Source of the DNA: Desulfobacterales bacterium
GTDB taxonomy: Bacteria; Desulfobacterota; Desulfobacteria; Desulfobacterales; UBA11574
Direction: 5' to 3'
Assembly: GCA_012974475.1 (NCBI GenBank)
Contig: JAAXQD010000174.1
Span: 1-12,705 of the forward strand
Length of the DNA stretch: 12,705 bases
Below, piece by piece: positions 1 to 6,228 of the stretch. Positions within the stretch are counted from its first letter, which is position 1, and the number at the start of each line of letters is the position of its first letter. A model generated the notes under the pieces. It saw only the letters and a program-made list of their open reading frames with translations. It was not told the origin of the DNA and ran no database searches. The translations under genes and the position numbers were made by a program.

Positions 1-82
1 CTTTAAGACAACGCCATTCTCCCGGGCATCCATACCCGCTGTCCATATAAGCACCGCACCCCACCACTGCAATCTTTTCCAT
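1..82 (-). CDS. Partial small Cys-rich protein, CGGC-domain-like (5' end only)
   Basis: Reading the minus strand from the ATG at 82 gives 27 residues before the window ends, beginning MEKIAVVGCGAYMDSGYGCP and continuing with GEWRCLK. A short hydrophobic beta strand followed by three spaced cysteines (C9, C19, C25) resembles the N-terminus of CGGC-domain proteins, a putative metal-binding family. That match is from memory of the family pattern and is not certain. An AAGGAA Shine-Dalgarno-like sequence lies about 11 nt upstream. A second ATG at 92 opens another frame, but it sits almost directly on the Shine-Dalgarno and its product looks random. The gene is divergent from the hydrolase at 312 and is cut by the window edge, so function cannot be judged further. 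Confidence 0.55.
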   Translation of the reverse strand, partial: MEKIAVVGCGAYMDSGYGCPGEWRCLK

Positions 83-177
83 TTTTGTTCATTTCCTTTC
101 GTAATTTCAAAATAAATGTATTTAATTCAATGCGTTGATAATTTTTTGATTTTACCGTTCCGAGAACAAATTTTTTC

Positions 178-206
178 TTGCAAACCCATAGTTGTGAGCA
201 TAAACT
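178..206 (+). promoter_or_regulatory. Candidate sigma-70-type promoter for the MBL-fold gene
   Basis: TTGCAA (178-183) and TAAACT (201-206) are separated by 17 nt; each matches the sigma-70 consensus at 4 of 6 positions. They lie about 105 nt upstream of the ATG at 312, in the divergent region with the partial gene at 1-82. This is a weak call, based on spacing and consensus only. Confidence 0.25.
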
Positions 207-311
207 CAATAAAAGCTAATTAGACCCTGTGTCTTCTTTAGTCAATATATTTTTAACCCTAATTGATCGTAAACAAACCAGGAGAAGGGCAACAATCAAC
301 GGAGGGTGACC

Positions 312-1082
312 ATGTACCAAATACATCCCATTGTAGTGGGAACAAAGGTTTTTGATAAAAGCATGATGACGTATCAGTACGGCAACGGCCAGGAATATAC
401 CATTCCCGTTTATAGCTGGTATATTGAAGGCGGTGATCGTAAAATTCTCGTTGACACCGGTGAGATGAATCCCATTCAATCCGAAAGCCGAGAAAAAGCG
501 ATCGGCGGCAAGATTTATACCTTTGAAGAAGGGCTGGCCCGATGGAATTTGACACCCAAAGATATCGATGTTGTCATCCACACCCACCTGCACAATGACC
601 ATTGTGAAAATGATTGTAAATGTGAAAATGCCCAAATTTACATTCACGAAAAAGAACTCGAAAGGATCCACAATCCTCACCCGCTGGATTATCGTTATCT
701 CGAAGATTATATAGAGGATGTGGAAGAGAACGGGCAGATAATAACACTTTCCGAAGACACACAAATTCTACCGGGAATCCGGGCGGTTCACACGCCGGTT
801 CATACGGACGGTGGCTTGACGATATTCATCGATACATCTGCCGGAAAGGCCGCCATTACCGGATTTTGCGTCATCAATGAAAATTTTAATCCTCCGGTAC
901 AAGTTAAGGCCATGGAAATGGAGGTGATCCCGCCGGGTACGCATGTCGATGTATATGCGTCGTACGACATGATGCTTAAGGTCAAGGATATGGCGGATAT
1001 ATTGCTGCCGCTCCATGAACCGGAATTTGCATCTGTGGATACGAAAAAAAGTCTTTTGCTGATGGCTTCTAAATATTCATGA
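312..1082 (+). CDS. Metallo-beta-lactamase-fold hydrolase, AHL-lactonase-like subfamily
   Basis: This 256-residue protein has the metallo-beta-lactamase metal-binding motif HLHNDH at residues 92-97. Other conserved features are an HTPVH segment with H160/H164 and a late His in LPLHEPEF (H235). Order and length fit the family that includes N-acyl-homoserine lactonases such as AiiA, single-domain hydrolases of lactones and related esters. The ATG at 312 is chosen because GGAGG at 301-305 is well spaced before it; a GTG at 306 would overlap that Shine-Dalgarno. Oddity: where the family usually has the metal-bridging Asp, the sequence reads TGFCV (183-187), with no Asp or Glu from 175 to 189, so the second metal site may be altered or use Cys186. 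The substrate cannot be deduced. The gene is convergent with the radical SAM gene, 37 nt away. Confidence 0.85.
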   Translation: MYQIHPIVVGTKVFDKSMMTYQYGNGQEYTIPVYSWYIEGGDRKILVDTGEMNPIQSESREKAIGGKIYTFEEGLARWNLTPKDIDVVIHTHLHNDHCENDCKCENAQIYIHEKELERIHNPHPLDYRYLEDYIEDVEENGQIITLSEDTQILPGIRAVHTPVHTDGGLTIFIDTSAGKAAITGFCVINENFNPPVQVKAMEMEVIPPGTHVDVYASYDMMLKVKDMADILLPLHEPEFASVDTKKSLLLMASKYS

Positions 1083-1119
1083 CGCCAGGGTGGGAACAGA
1101 ATTTTTAAAAAACAATACG

Positions 1120-2052
1120 CTATAATTGATAAAACAATCCCCGTTTCTGTTTCACAATTTTTATTTTTTTATCGGTATGCAGAGAATCGATATATTTTTT
1201 TACTTCATCGGTCGGTAATCCCAAAATTTCAGAGAGGTCTGTTAAGGTACACGGACGCCGGGCAATGGTTCCCAAAATTGCGGATGCAGTGTCTTTGCGA
1301 TAGGGAAACAGCGCTTTGTGTTCAGGCGCATCCGCAACGATGGCAGCGTTTTCCATCTCCCAGAAATCTATAACATGTTCGAGCTCCTGCCGGGTGGCGG
1401 CACGAAGCGTGGGAACCGGCCCGGGTCTGTCCAGGGTATTGATCTGGACCTGATCCGGCTTGATTTTATCGATGGCCTGCTTCAAAGCGGTTAATTCTTG
1501 TTCTGTATCGTTCATGCCGGGTACGATAAATATTTCCAGCCATATTTTCCCGCGGTATTCTTTGCGGAGCTGGATCAACCCCTGGATGATCGTATCGACT
1601 TTTAGATGTGGAGATGGGCGATTGATCTTTCTGAAGACCTTCTCTGTGGCAGCATCCAGCGAAGGGATGATAACTGTCGCCGCTTTAATATCTTCTCGAA
1701 CCTGTTTTTGAGAAAATAAGGTTCCATTTGTGAGCAGGGCCACGGGAATATCATGGATATGATTTTTGATAAAATGTAACACATCACCGATTCTTGAATT
1801 TAAAGTCGGTTCGCCCGAACCGGAAAAGGTGATATAATCCGGCGGTGGATTGTTTTCAAAATAAATGGAAAGTTCCTGTTTAACTGTGGCAAAGGGCACA
1901 TATTCTCTGCGTTCTAATGTCAGATGGGTCGATTCTCCGCACTCACAGTAGATGCAGTTTAATGTGCAGGTTTTCATGGGGACCAAATCGATCCCTAGGG
2001 AGATTCCCAACCTTCGTGAAGGTACCGGGCCAAAAAGGGTGTTGTATTGCAT
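1120..2052 (-). CDS. Radical SAM protein (COG0731-like) with C-terminal winged helix
   Basis: This 310-residue protein carries the radical SAM [4Fe-4S] motif CTLNCIYC (C29, C33, C36) and the SAM-binding GSGEP motif at 78-82. The N-terminal signature FGPVPSRRLGISLGID (7-22) is typical of a stand-alone bacterial radical SAM family related to COG0731. Residues about 254-308 look like a winged helix-turn-helix (repeated short helices, then two basic strands), which would bind nucleic acid or a partner. The chemistry and substrate are unknown; this family is usually annotated only as radical SAM protein. The start at 2052 follows a GAGGG Shine-Dalgarno on the minus strand. It stands alone, divergent from the region ahead of the SDR gene. 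Confidence 0.9.
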   Translation of the reverse strand: MQYNTLFGPVPSRRLGISLGIDLVPMKTCTLNCIYCECGESTHLTLERREYVPFATVKQELSIYFENNPPPDYITFSGSGEPTLNSRIGDVLHFIKNHIHDIPVALLTNGTLFSQKQVREDIKAATVIIPSLDAATEKVFRKINRPSPHLKVDTIIQGLIQLRKEYRGKIWLEIFIVPGMNDTEQELTALKQAIDKIKPDQVQINTLDRPGPVPTLRAATRQELEHVIDFWEMENAAIVADAPEHKALFPYRKDTASAILGTIARRPCTLTDLSEILGLPTDEVKKYIDSLHTDKKIKIVKQKRGLFYQL

Positions 2053-2246
2053 TTTTCCCTCAATAGTGCTGTTATATAAGTCTCAGGTCGGTCATAGCTT
2101 TTAACTCAAGTTTCGCATCCTTTGTTTTCAACAATATCGGGTGAGAACCTTGAGTTTTATTTGTAATACTTTAGCCTTTTCAAAACATTACCGCTTCAGG
2201 TATAATTAAATTTTTGCTGAAAGAACTCGTGAATAAGGGCTTGTAA

Positions 2247-2333
2247 TGAAAGAACCTGCCCGGGCTATTAATAAAGGTCTCTGTTTTAACAGGGGGTTTT
2301 ATCCATAAAGTTAAATCGCCTATGGTTCTTTCA
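2247..2333. repeat. Long-range inverted repeat, 10-bp arms
   Basis: TGAAAGAACC (2247-2256) and GGTTCTTTCA (2324-2333) are exact reverse complements separated by 67 nt. The spacer contains the 8-bp palindrome GCCCGGGC (2258-2265) and a small CTGTT/AACAG stem (2281-2292). Together they could fold as a multi-stem RNA, but I do not recognise a known riboswitch. Confidence 0.45.
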
Positions 2334-2351
2334 AAACGATCCCTAATCCAC

Positions 2352-2379
2352 CCTGCCCGCTCGTGCCTTGCATGGCAGG
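2352..2379. repeat. GC-rich CCTGCC...GGCAGG palindromic element
   Basis: The arms CCTGCC (2352-2357) and GGCAGG (2374-2379) enclose a 16-nt spacer with TGCC and GGCA sub-stems. The patch is much more GC-rich than the AT-rich DNA around it. It resembles short dispersed palindromes seen in many environmental genomes, but only one copy is present here. Confidence 0.35.
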
Positions 2380-2423
2380 CAGGTCAGACAGCTTCCAGCC
2401 AAAAATTAAATCATACCTGAAGC

Positions 2424-2451
2424 TCCTTTGAAATCGATTTGTTTCAAAGGA
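2424..2451. promoter_or_regulatory. 10-bp perfect inverted repeat upstream of the SDR gene
   Basis: TCCTTTGAAA (2424-2433) and TTTCAAAGGA (2442-2451) form a perfect stem with an 8-nt AT-rich loop, 86 nt before the SDR start codon. There is no U-tract after the stem, so an operator for a dimeric regulator is more likely than an intrinsic terminator. This is inference from symmetry and position. Confidence 0.4.
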
Positions 2452-2537
2452 CTAAACTTTTACATTTATTTTAATACCTCAATCACGTAAAACGCTCAAT
2501 GAATTTTTGGTGCCGATAGATATAAAAGAAGGGTAAA

Positions 2538-4178
2538 ATGAACGACAGATTGCCGGGAATTGTTGTCACCGGAGCATCCGGTTTTATCGGAAGGCATTTT
2601 GTCATCGCCGCAGCCGGAAAATTCCGCCTGTTCTGCATCGCACGCCGCAGCCAAAAAGAGGCGGGTATTCCGAATAATGAAAATACACACTGGCTGCAGG
2701 CCGATATAACAGAGTGGGAAAATCTGCTCAATGTCTTTAAATATGTTAAAGACCACGGCGGCGCCGATTATGTCTTGCATTTGGCCGGGTATTACGACTT
2801 CACCCTGAAAGAAAATCGTGTATATGAGGAGACCAATGTCACCGGCACACGCTATCTTCTTGATTTGTCCAATCTTCTGGAAATCAAGCATTTCATCTTT
2901 TCAAGTTCGCTGGCTGCCTGCAAATTTCCCCCGTATGGCAATACGTTGACCGAAGAGAGCCCCCCTGACGCAGATTTTCCTTACGCACGCAGTAAAATGC
3001 GAGCAGAAGCGATTATCAAGGAATATTCAAACGTCTTTTCATGCTCAATTGTCCGGCTGGCGGCCGTATACAGTGACTGGTGTGAATATCCCATATTGTA
3101 TATGTTGCTTAAATTCTGGCTGTCTAGCAATATACTCATGTCGAGAATCGTGGCCGGAGGCGGCAAATCGGCCGTACCCTATATCCATATCAGAGATCTT
3201 AACAAACTGTTTTTGAGAATTATCGAAATCAGTGATGGTTTGCCTCGCTTTGGGATTTATAATGCCAGCCCCCAAGGGTGTGTTTCACACAATGAGCTGT
3301 TTAAAACCGCAACAAATTACTATCACGGCCATGATATTAAACCGATTCGGATGCCCAAAATACCGGCAACTTTGGGGTTGATCATGCGATCGTTTTGGGG
3401 ATGGCTTGTCGGCAAGGAAACCCTCGAAAAGCCATGGATGGCGGAATATATCGATAAAGAGCTTTGTGTCGATGCTTCTGCGACCTACCGCGCTTTGGGC
3501 TGGAAGCCGACACCGCGGTATCATATATTGCGGCGATTGTTGTTTTTGACCGAAAAAATGACCCTCTATCCAAACAACTGGACATTTCGAAATGAGGCCC
3601 TTCTCCAGCGGGTTGCCTATCGAAAAAGCACGGAAATTTACAACATTCTGACAGAATTGCGGGAATCGTTGGTCAATAAAATTATACAAGAAGTGATGAC
3701 GCCGGGAAACGAACAACGTTTTCCGAATTATCGGAAGATGGATCAGGATCTGCTTAAATGGTACATTACGTTGAACTACCAGTTGGTTTCCGCCACCGTA
3801 AGGAACCGGGACCGGGCCATGATTCCGAACTATGCCCAAGTCATTGCTTACCGGCGTTTTGTGGAAGGGTTCAAGGCAAAAGAAGTCAAGGATTTAATGT
3901 TTTTGACCGGCAAAACCATGGAGGAATCTCTGGTGGAACGGCCTGCATTGAAGGGTTCAAAACAGCGGCTGGACAACTATATCATTTTGACGTCACAGCT
4001 TGCTGCAGATGAATTCGAAGATACATATGAAATCCTTGAGGCATATCCGCCCGAGCAGGTCGCCGCCATCGAAACCGTCGAATCCCTGGCAAGCAGTGAT
4101 GAGCTTAAGCGGATTGTATTGCAACTTGAAGATATCTGCAGTGATTCACTGTCACACCAGCTGAGCGGAATGTTTTAG
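2538..4178 (+). CDS. Extended SDR (NAD-dependent epimerase/dehydratase type) with helical C-terminal extension
   Basis: Residues 1 to about 330 form an extended short-chain dehydrogenase/reductase. A Rossmann glycine motif TGASGFIG spans 11-18, a serine cluster (SSS, 122-124) sits at the usual catalytic Ser position, and the YARSK segment provides the YxxxK pair Y149/K153. Such enzymes act on nucleotide sugars, sterols or related alcohols; the substrate cannot be inferred. At 546 residues the protein is far longer than the usual 300-350. The extra 200 residues (about 345-546) are charged and almost entirely helical, loosely like the helical sensor-type domains of bacterial signalling proteins, with no motif I can name. 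AAGGG 4-5 nt ahead of ATG 2538 supports the start. It ends 17 nt from the convergent membrane-protein gene. Confidence 0.85.
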   Translation: MNDRLPGIVVTGASGFIGRHFVIAAAGKFRLFCIARRSQKEAGIPNNENTHWLQADITEWENLLNVFKYVKDHGGADYVLHLAGYYDFTLKENRVYEETNVTGTRYLLDLSNLLEIKHFIFSSSLAACKFPPYGNTLTEESPPDADFPYARSKMRAEAIIKEYSNVFSCSIVRLAAVYSDWCEYPILYMLLKFWLSSNILMSRIVAGGGKSAVPYIHIRDLNKLFLRIIEISDGLPRFGIYNASPQGCVSHNELFKTATNYYHGHDIKPIRMPKIPATLGLIMRSFWGWLVGKETLEKPWMAEYIDKELCVDASATYRALGWKPTPRYHILRRLLFLTEKMTLYPNNWTFRNEALLQRVAYRKSTEIYNILTELRESLVNKIIQEVMTPGNEQRFPNYRKMDQDLLKWYITLNYQLVSATVRNRDRAMIPNYAQVIAYRRFVEGFKAKEVKDLMFLTGKTMEESLVERPALKGSKQRLDNYIILTSQLAADEFEDTYEILEAYPPEQVAAIETVESLASSDELKRIVLQLEDICSDSLSHQLSGMF

Positions 4179-4195
4179 CCCGTATCGTTAATGGA

Positions 4196-4621
4196 TCAGT
4201 GCCCTACGGCGAGTATCCCGCTGGCGGCGGCGCTGAGGATAATGACTTCGAGCACTGCCAATATTGCATAAACCTTGTCGTTATTTTTAAGCAACGTCGG
4301 TACGATCGCGGCATAGCAGAATATGGTAACACCTGCCAGCATGGCAACGCCGATGAAATTAATAAAATCTCCGTACTTGAGCATACCGAGCCAGGCCCAT
4401 CCGGCTTTGATTTCTGCGTGTTTAAGATAGTCATTGACATTCATGGACCAGTAGTTGGAGATTTTATCCAATGGAATATAGGGATCTACAATGCCGAATG
4501 CATAAAGGCCGAACGTAACAAAAAGGACAAGTAAGCCTAAGTACATCCCTATTTCCAGTATCCTTGCATAAAGAACCTGTTCGGGGGATGCTTCTAGCAT
4601 GGCCGGTTGTTTTTCGCTCAT
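4196..4621 (-). CDS. Small three-helix membrane protein linked to the TauE/SafE exporter
   Basis: This 141-residue protein has three predicted membrane helices at about 21-44, 87-111 and 117-139, with a hydrophilic loop of about 40 residues between the first and second. It has no signal peptide and only one cysteine (C102). The gene begins 54 nt downstream of the TauE/SafE gene on the same strand and has its own AGGAG/AAGGA ribosome-binding region. The pair therefore looks like an operon, and the protein may be an accessory subunit of the exporter. Small multi-helix partners of TauE/SafE proteins are known (for example DUF1634), but I cannot assign this one to a named family. Confidence 0.75.
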   Translation of the reverse strand: MSEKQPAMLEASPEQVLYARILEIGMYLGLLVLFVTFGLYAFGIVDPYIPLDKISNYWSMNVNDYLKHAEIKAGWAWLGMLKYGDFINFIGVAMLAGVTIFCYAAIVPTLLKNNDKVYAILAVLEVIILSAAASGILAVGH

Positions 4622-4675
4622 TTCCTTTTCTCCTAAGTAAAAAAAATCTTTATTATCCCTGAATTTTGGCTGTCA

Positions 4676-5623
4676 CTAAAATCCCAATCCTTTGGACAGG
4701 GCCTTGGCGCCTGCAAAGGCCAGGATCCCGATCACCATCCACCGTATAAAAGTGGGCTTGGCGATTTTCAGGAGGCGGACGCCCACAAAGGAACCGAGCA
4801 TGATCCCCACCAGTGAGGGGACGACCATCATAGGAATCACGCAGCCTTTATTCATGTATATCCAGGCTGCAGAAGTATCTGTAATGGAAAGGAGGAACTT
4901 ACTGGTGGCGACGCTGATCTTTAAGGGGGCTCCCATGAGAAGATTGAGTGCCGGAACATTGGCCCAGCCGGCTCCGAGGCCGAACATGCCGGCCATAAGG
5001 CCGATTATGATGAACAGGGCCAATCCCATAGGCGTCCTGTGTATCTTCCAGTCGATAATCTCGCCGGTGCTGGCTTCCTGATAAACACCGCAGATTCTAA
5101 GCGCTGATGATAAGCGGTCTGCTTGGGGAACATCCGGAACCGTCGATTTTTTGGCGGTTAGCATCAGGACACAAATCCCAAGAATGGTGATGCCAAGGGA
5201 AATCTGAATGACATTGGTAGGCAGGGCAAGGCCGATCATGGCACCGATGATGGCACAGGTGGAGGCGATCAGGGCGACCGGAATTGCCAGCCGCAAACTG
5301 GCAAGGTTCATCTTTAGAAGTCCGGGGCCTGCGGCCAGTGCACCGGAAAGGGCTACGAGAAGACCGGTACCACGCACAAAATCTAAATGAAACGGGAAAA
5401 ATCCGCTGATAATCGGCACAAATAAAACCCCGCCGCCGACACCCCCGAGAACGGCAAGTATTCCCATAATAAAGGTGACGATCAGTAAAACCAGCGGCCA
5501 GAACCACCACGCATGGCCATTGGATGCCTCGGCCGAACCATCTGCAAAGGCAGGGGATGCCATTAACGTCAACGAGAACAGGCTAATTAAAATAATGGTC
5601 CACAGCTTACCATTAATCCTCAT
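4676..5623 (-). CDS. TauE/SafE-family membrane exporter (sulfite/organosulfonate type)
   Basis: This 315-residue polytopic protein has the two internally repeated glycine-rich motifs of the TauE/SafE family, LGGVGGGVLFVP (59-70) and GLGAGWANVPALN (215-227). About eight membrane helices are predicted, with a roughly 50-residue hydrophilic segment (157-200) between the two halves. An N-terminal signal-like segment ends with an AFA site at 25-27. The family exports or imports small anions such as sulfite, sulfoacetate or sulfonates; the actual substrate is unknown. I chose the ATG at 5623, with AGGAGG 5 nt upstream, over one at 5686: the later start leaves a clean signal peptide, and the earlier one lies on a predicted -10 box. 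The gene is first in a two-gene unit with the three-helix protein. Confidence 0.88.
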   Translation of the reverse strand: MRINGKLWTIILISLFSLTLMASPAFADGSAEASNGHAWWFWPLVLLIVTFIMGILAVLGGVGGGVLFVPIISGFFPFHLDFVRGTGLLVALSGALAAGPGLLKMNLASLRLAIPVALIASTCAIIGAMIGLALPTNVIQISLGITILGICVLMLTAKKSTVPDVPQADRLSSALRICGVYQEASTGEIIDWKIHRTPMGLALFIIIGLMAGMFGLGAGWANVPALNLLMGAPLKISVATSKFLLSITDTSAAWIYMNKGCVIPMMVVPSLVGIMLGSFVGVRLLKIAKPTFIRWMVIGILAFAGAKALSKGLGF

Positions 5624-5686
5624 CTCATCCTCCTGAATATAGGCGTTGTCTTTTATGCTTAAGGCCGAATTCATCGAAAAAAGCAA

Positions 5687-5713
5687 CCTATATTACATTT
5701 CATGCCGTGTCAA
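5687..5713 (-). promoter_or_regulatory. Candidate promoter for the TauE/SafE operon
   Basis: On the minus strand a perfect TTGACA (5708-5713) is followed after 15 nt by TATAGG (5687-5692), about 64 nt ahead of the chosen start codon at 5623. The spacer is shorter than the optimum of 17 nt, so this is a moderate call. Confidence 0.4.
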
Positions 5714-5840
5714 TTAAAAATATTCAGGAATTCACATACAACTCGCTTAAAATACAAGGCCTTATCACATTTAATGAATAACATTGGTATAAAATTTTAT
5801 TATTATATTTACAGGAGGTTACCCCCAGTTGCCGTTACAT

Positions 5841-5868
5841 TTTGCAACACCGATGCAGGCCATATGAT
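5841..5868 (+). promoter_or_regulatory. Candidate promoter ahead of the 46-codon ORF and hexapeptide gene
   Basis: TTTGCA/TTGCAA at 5841-5847 is followed after 15-16 nt by TATGAT (5863-5868), a 5-of-6 match to the -10 consensus. It lies about 50 nt upstream of the small ORF at 5919 and 360 nt upstream of the hexapeptide gene. The evidence is consensus and position only. Confidence 0.3.
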
Positions 5869-5918
5869 ACACTTTACTCTGCCCACTTTCGGTTTGCGAG
5901 AGTTCAATTGAAAATTAC

Positions 5919-6059
5919 ATGAAAAAACGCCTCGAAATTCTGGGCTATATGACGCTTCATACCCGACAGCTTGATATGATCATGAACAACAATGCCGCCT
6001 TGAACCATTATATGCTAAAAATTGAAAAAGACATCCGGAACATCCTCGATTCAAAATAA
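5919..6059 (+). CDS. Possible 46-residue helical small protein
   Basis: ATG 5919 to TAA 6057-6059 encodes a 46-residue peptide beginning MKKRLEILGYMTLHTRQLDM and ending in KDIRNILDSK. It is predicted to be helical and amphipathic, with mixed charge and no cysteine or membrane segment. A candidate promoter lies about 50 nt upstream, but there is no good Shine-Dalgarno; the nearest purine run, GAGAG, is about 17 nt from the ATG. It is not recognisable as a known family. It may be a real small regulatory or accessory protein, or a chance ORF in an otherwise empty intergenic region. Confidence 0.35.
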   Translation: MKKRLEILGYMTLHTRQLDMIMNNNAALNHYMLKIEKDIRNILDSK

Positions 6060-6122
6060 AATCTTACCGTGTTTAAAGCTGAATTCTCTGGGTGCAGGAC
6101 GAATGGGGCTGGTGAGAAATTC

Positions 6123-6134
6123 GGTCTTAAGACC
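6123..6134. promoter_or_regulatory. 12-bp perfect palindrome upstream of the hexapeptide gene
   Basis: GGTCTTAAGACC is a perfect palindrome 94 nt before the start codon at 6229. It could be an operator half-site pair for a dimeric regulator, but only one copy is present and no regulator gene is adjacent. Confidence 0.25.
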
Positions 6135-6228
6135 CAAAAACCCCTTGCCCTTACGCCCAATTGGATGTTAATAAAACCGCTGTTCCCTACTCTTTAAAAA
6201 AACACACCAGAACTTATGAGGAGAGAAT

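Larger units (their letters stand above)
2053..2537. other. 485-nt intergenic region with several inverted repeats
   Basis: No convincing protein-coding frame or RNA gene is visible. The stretch holds four inverted repeats: AACTCAAG/CTTGAGTT (2103-2110 and 2149-2156), TGAAAGAACC/GGTTCTTTCA (2247-2256 and 2324-2333), CCTGCC/GGCAGG (2352-2357 and 2374-2379) and a 10-bp stem at 2424-2451. The GC-rich patch at 2351-2383 contrasts with its AT-rich surroundings and looks like a dispersed palindromic repeat. A 20-codon ORF at 2246-2308 with an AAGGG upstream could be a leader peptide but has no other support. The divergent promoters of the radical SAM and SDR genes should lie here. Confidence 0.6.

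Noticed and set aside
3..209. 68-residue minus-strand ORF
   Set aside because: Its frame is low-complexity and crosses the RBS region of the better-supported frame starting at 82.
2246..2308. 20-codon ORF with AAGGG upstream, possible leader peptide
   Set aside because: Too short to judge. It has no codon run suggestive of attenuation, and its start overlaps an inverted-repeat arm.
4139..4151. CAGTGA-T-TCACTG palindrome near the end of the SDR gene
   Set aside because: It lies inside the coding sequence with a 1-nt centre, no U-tract and no position that suggests a function.
5624..5686. Upstream start of the TauE/SafE gene at 5686
   Set aside because: It would place 21 polar residues before a clear signal peptide and overlap the -10 box. 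ATG 5623 has a perfect AGGAGG.
5702..5911. 69-residue plus-strand ORF
   Set aside because: No RBS, it overlaps the TauE promoter region, and the composition is that of AT-rich intergenic DNA.
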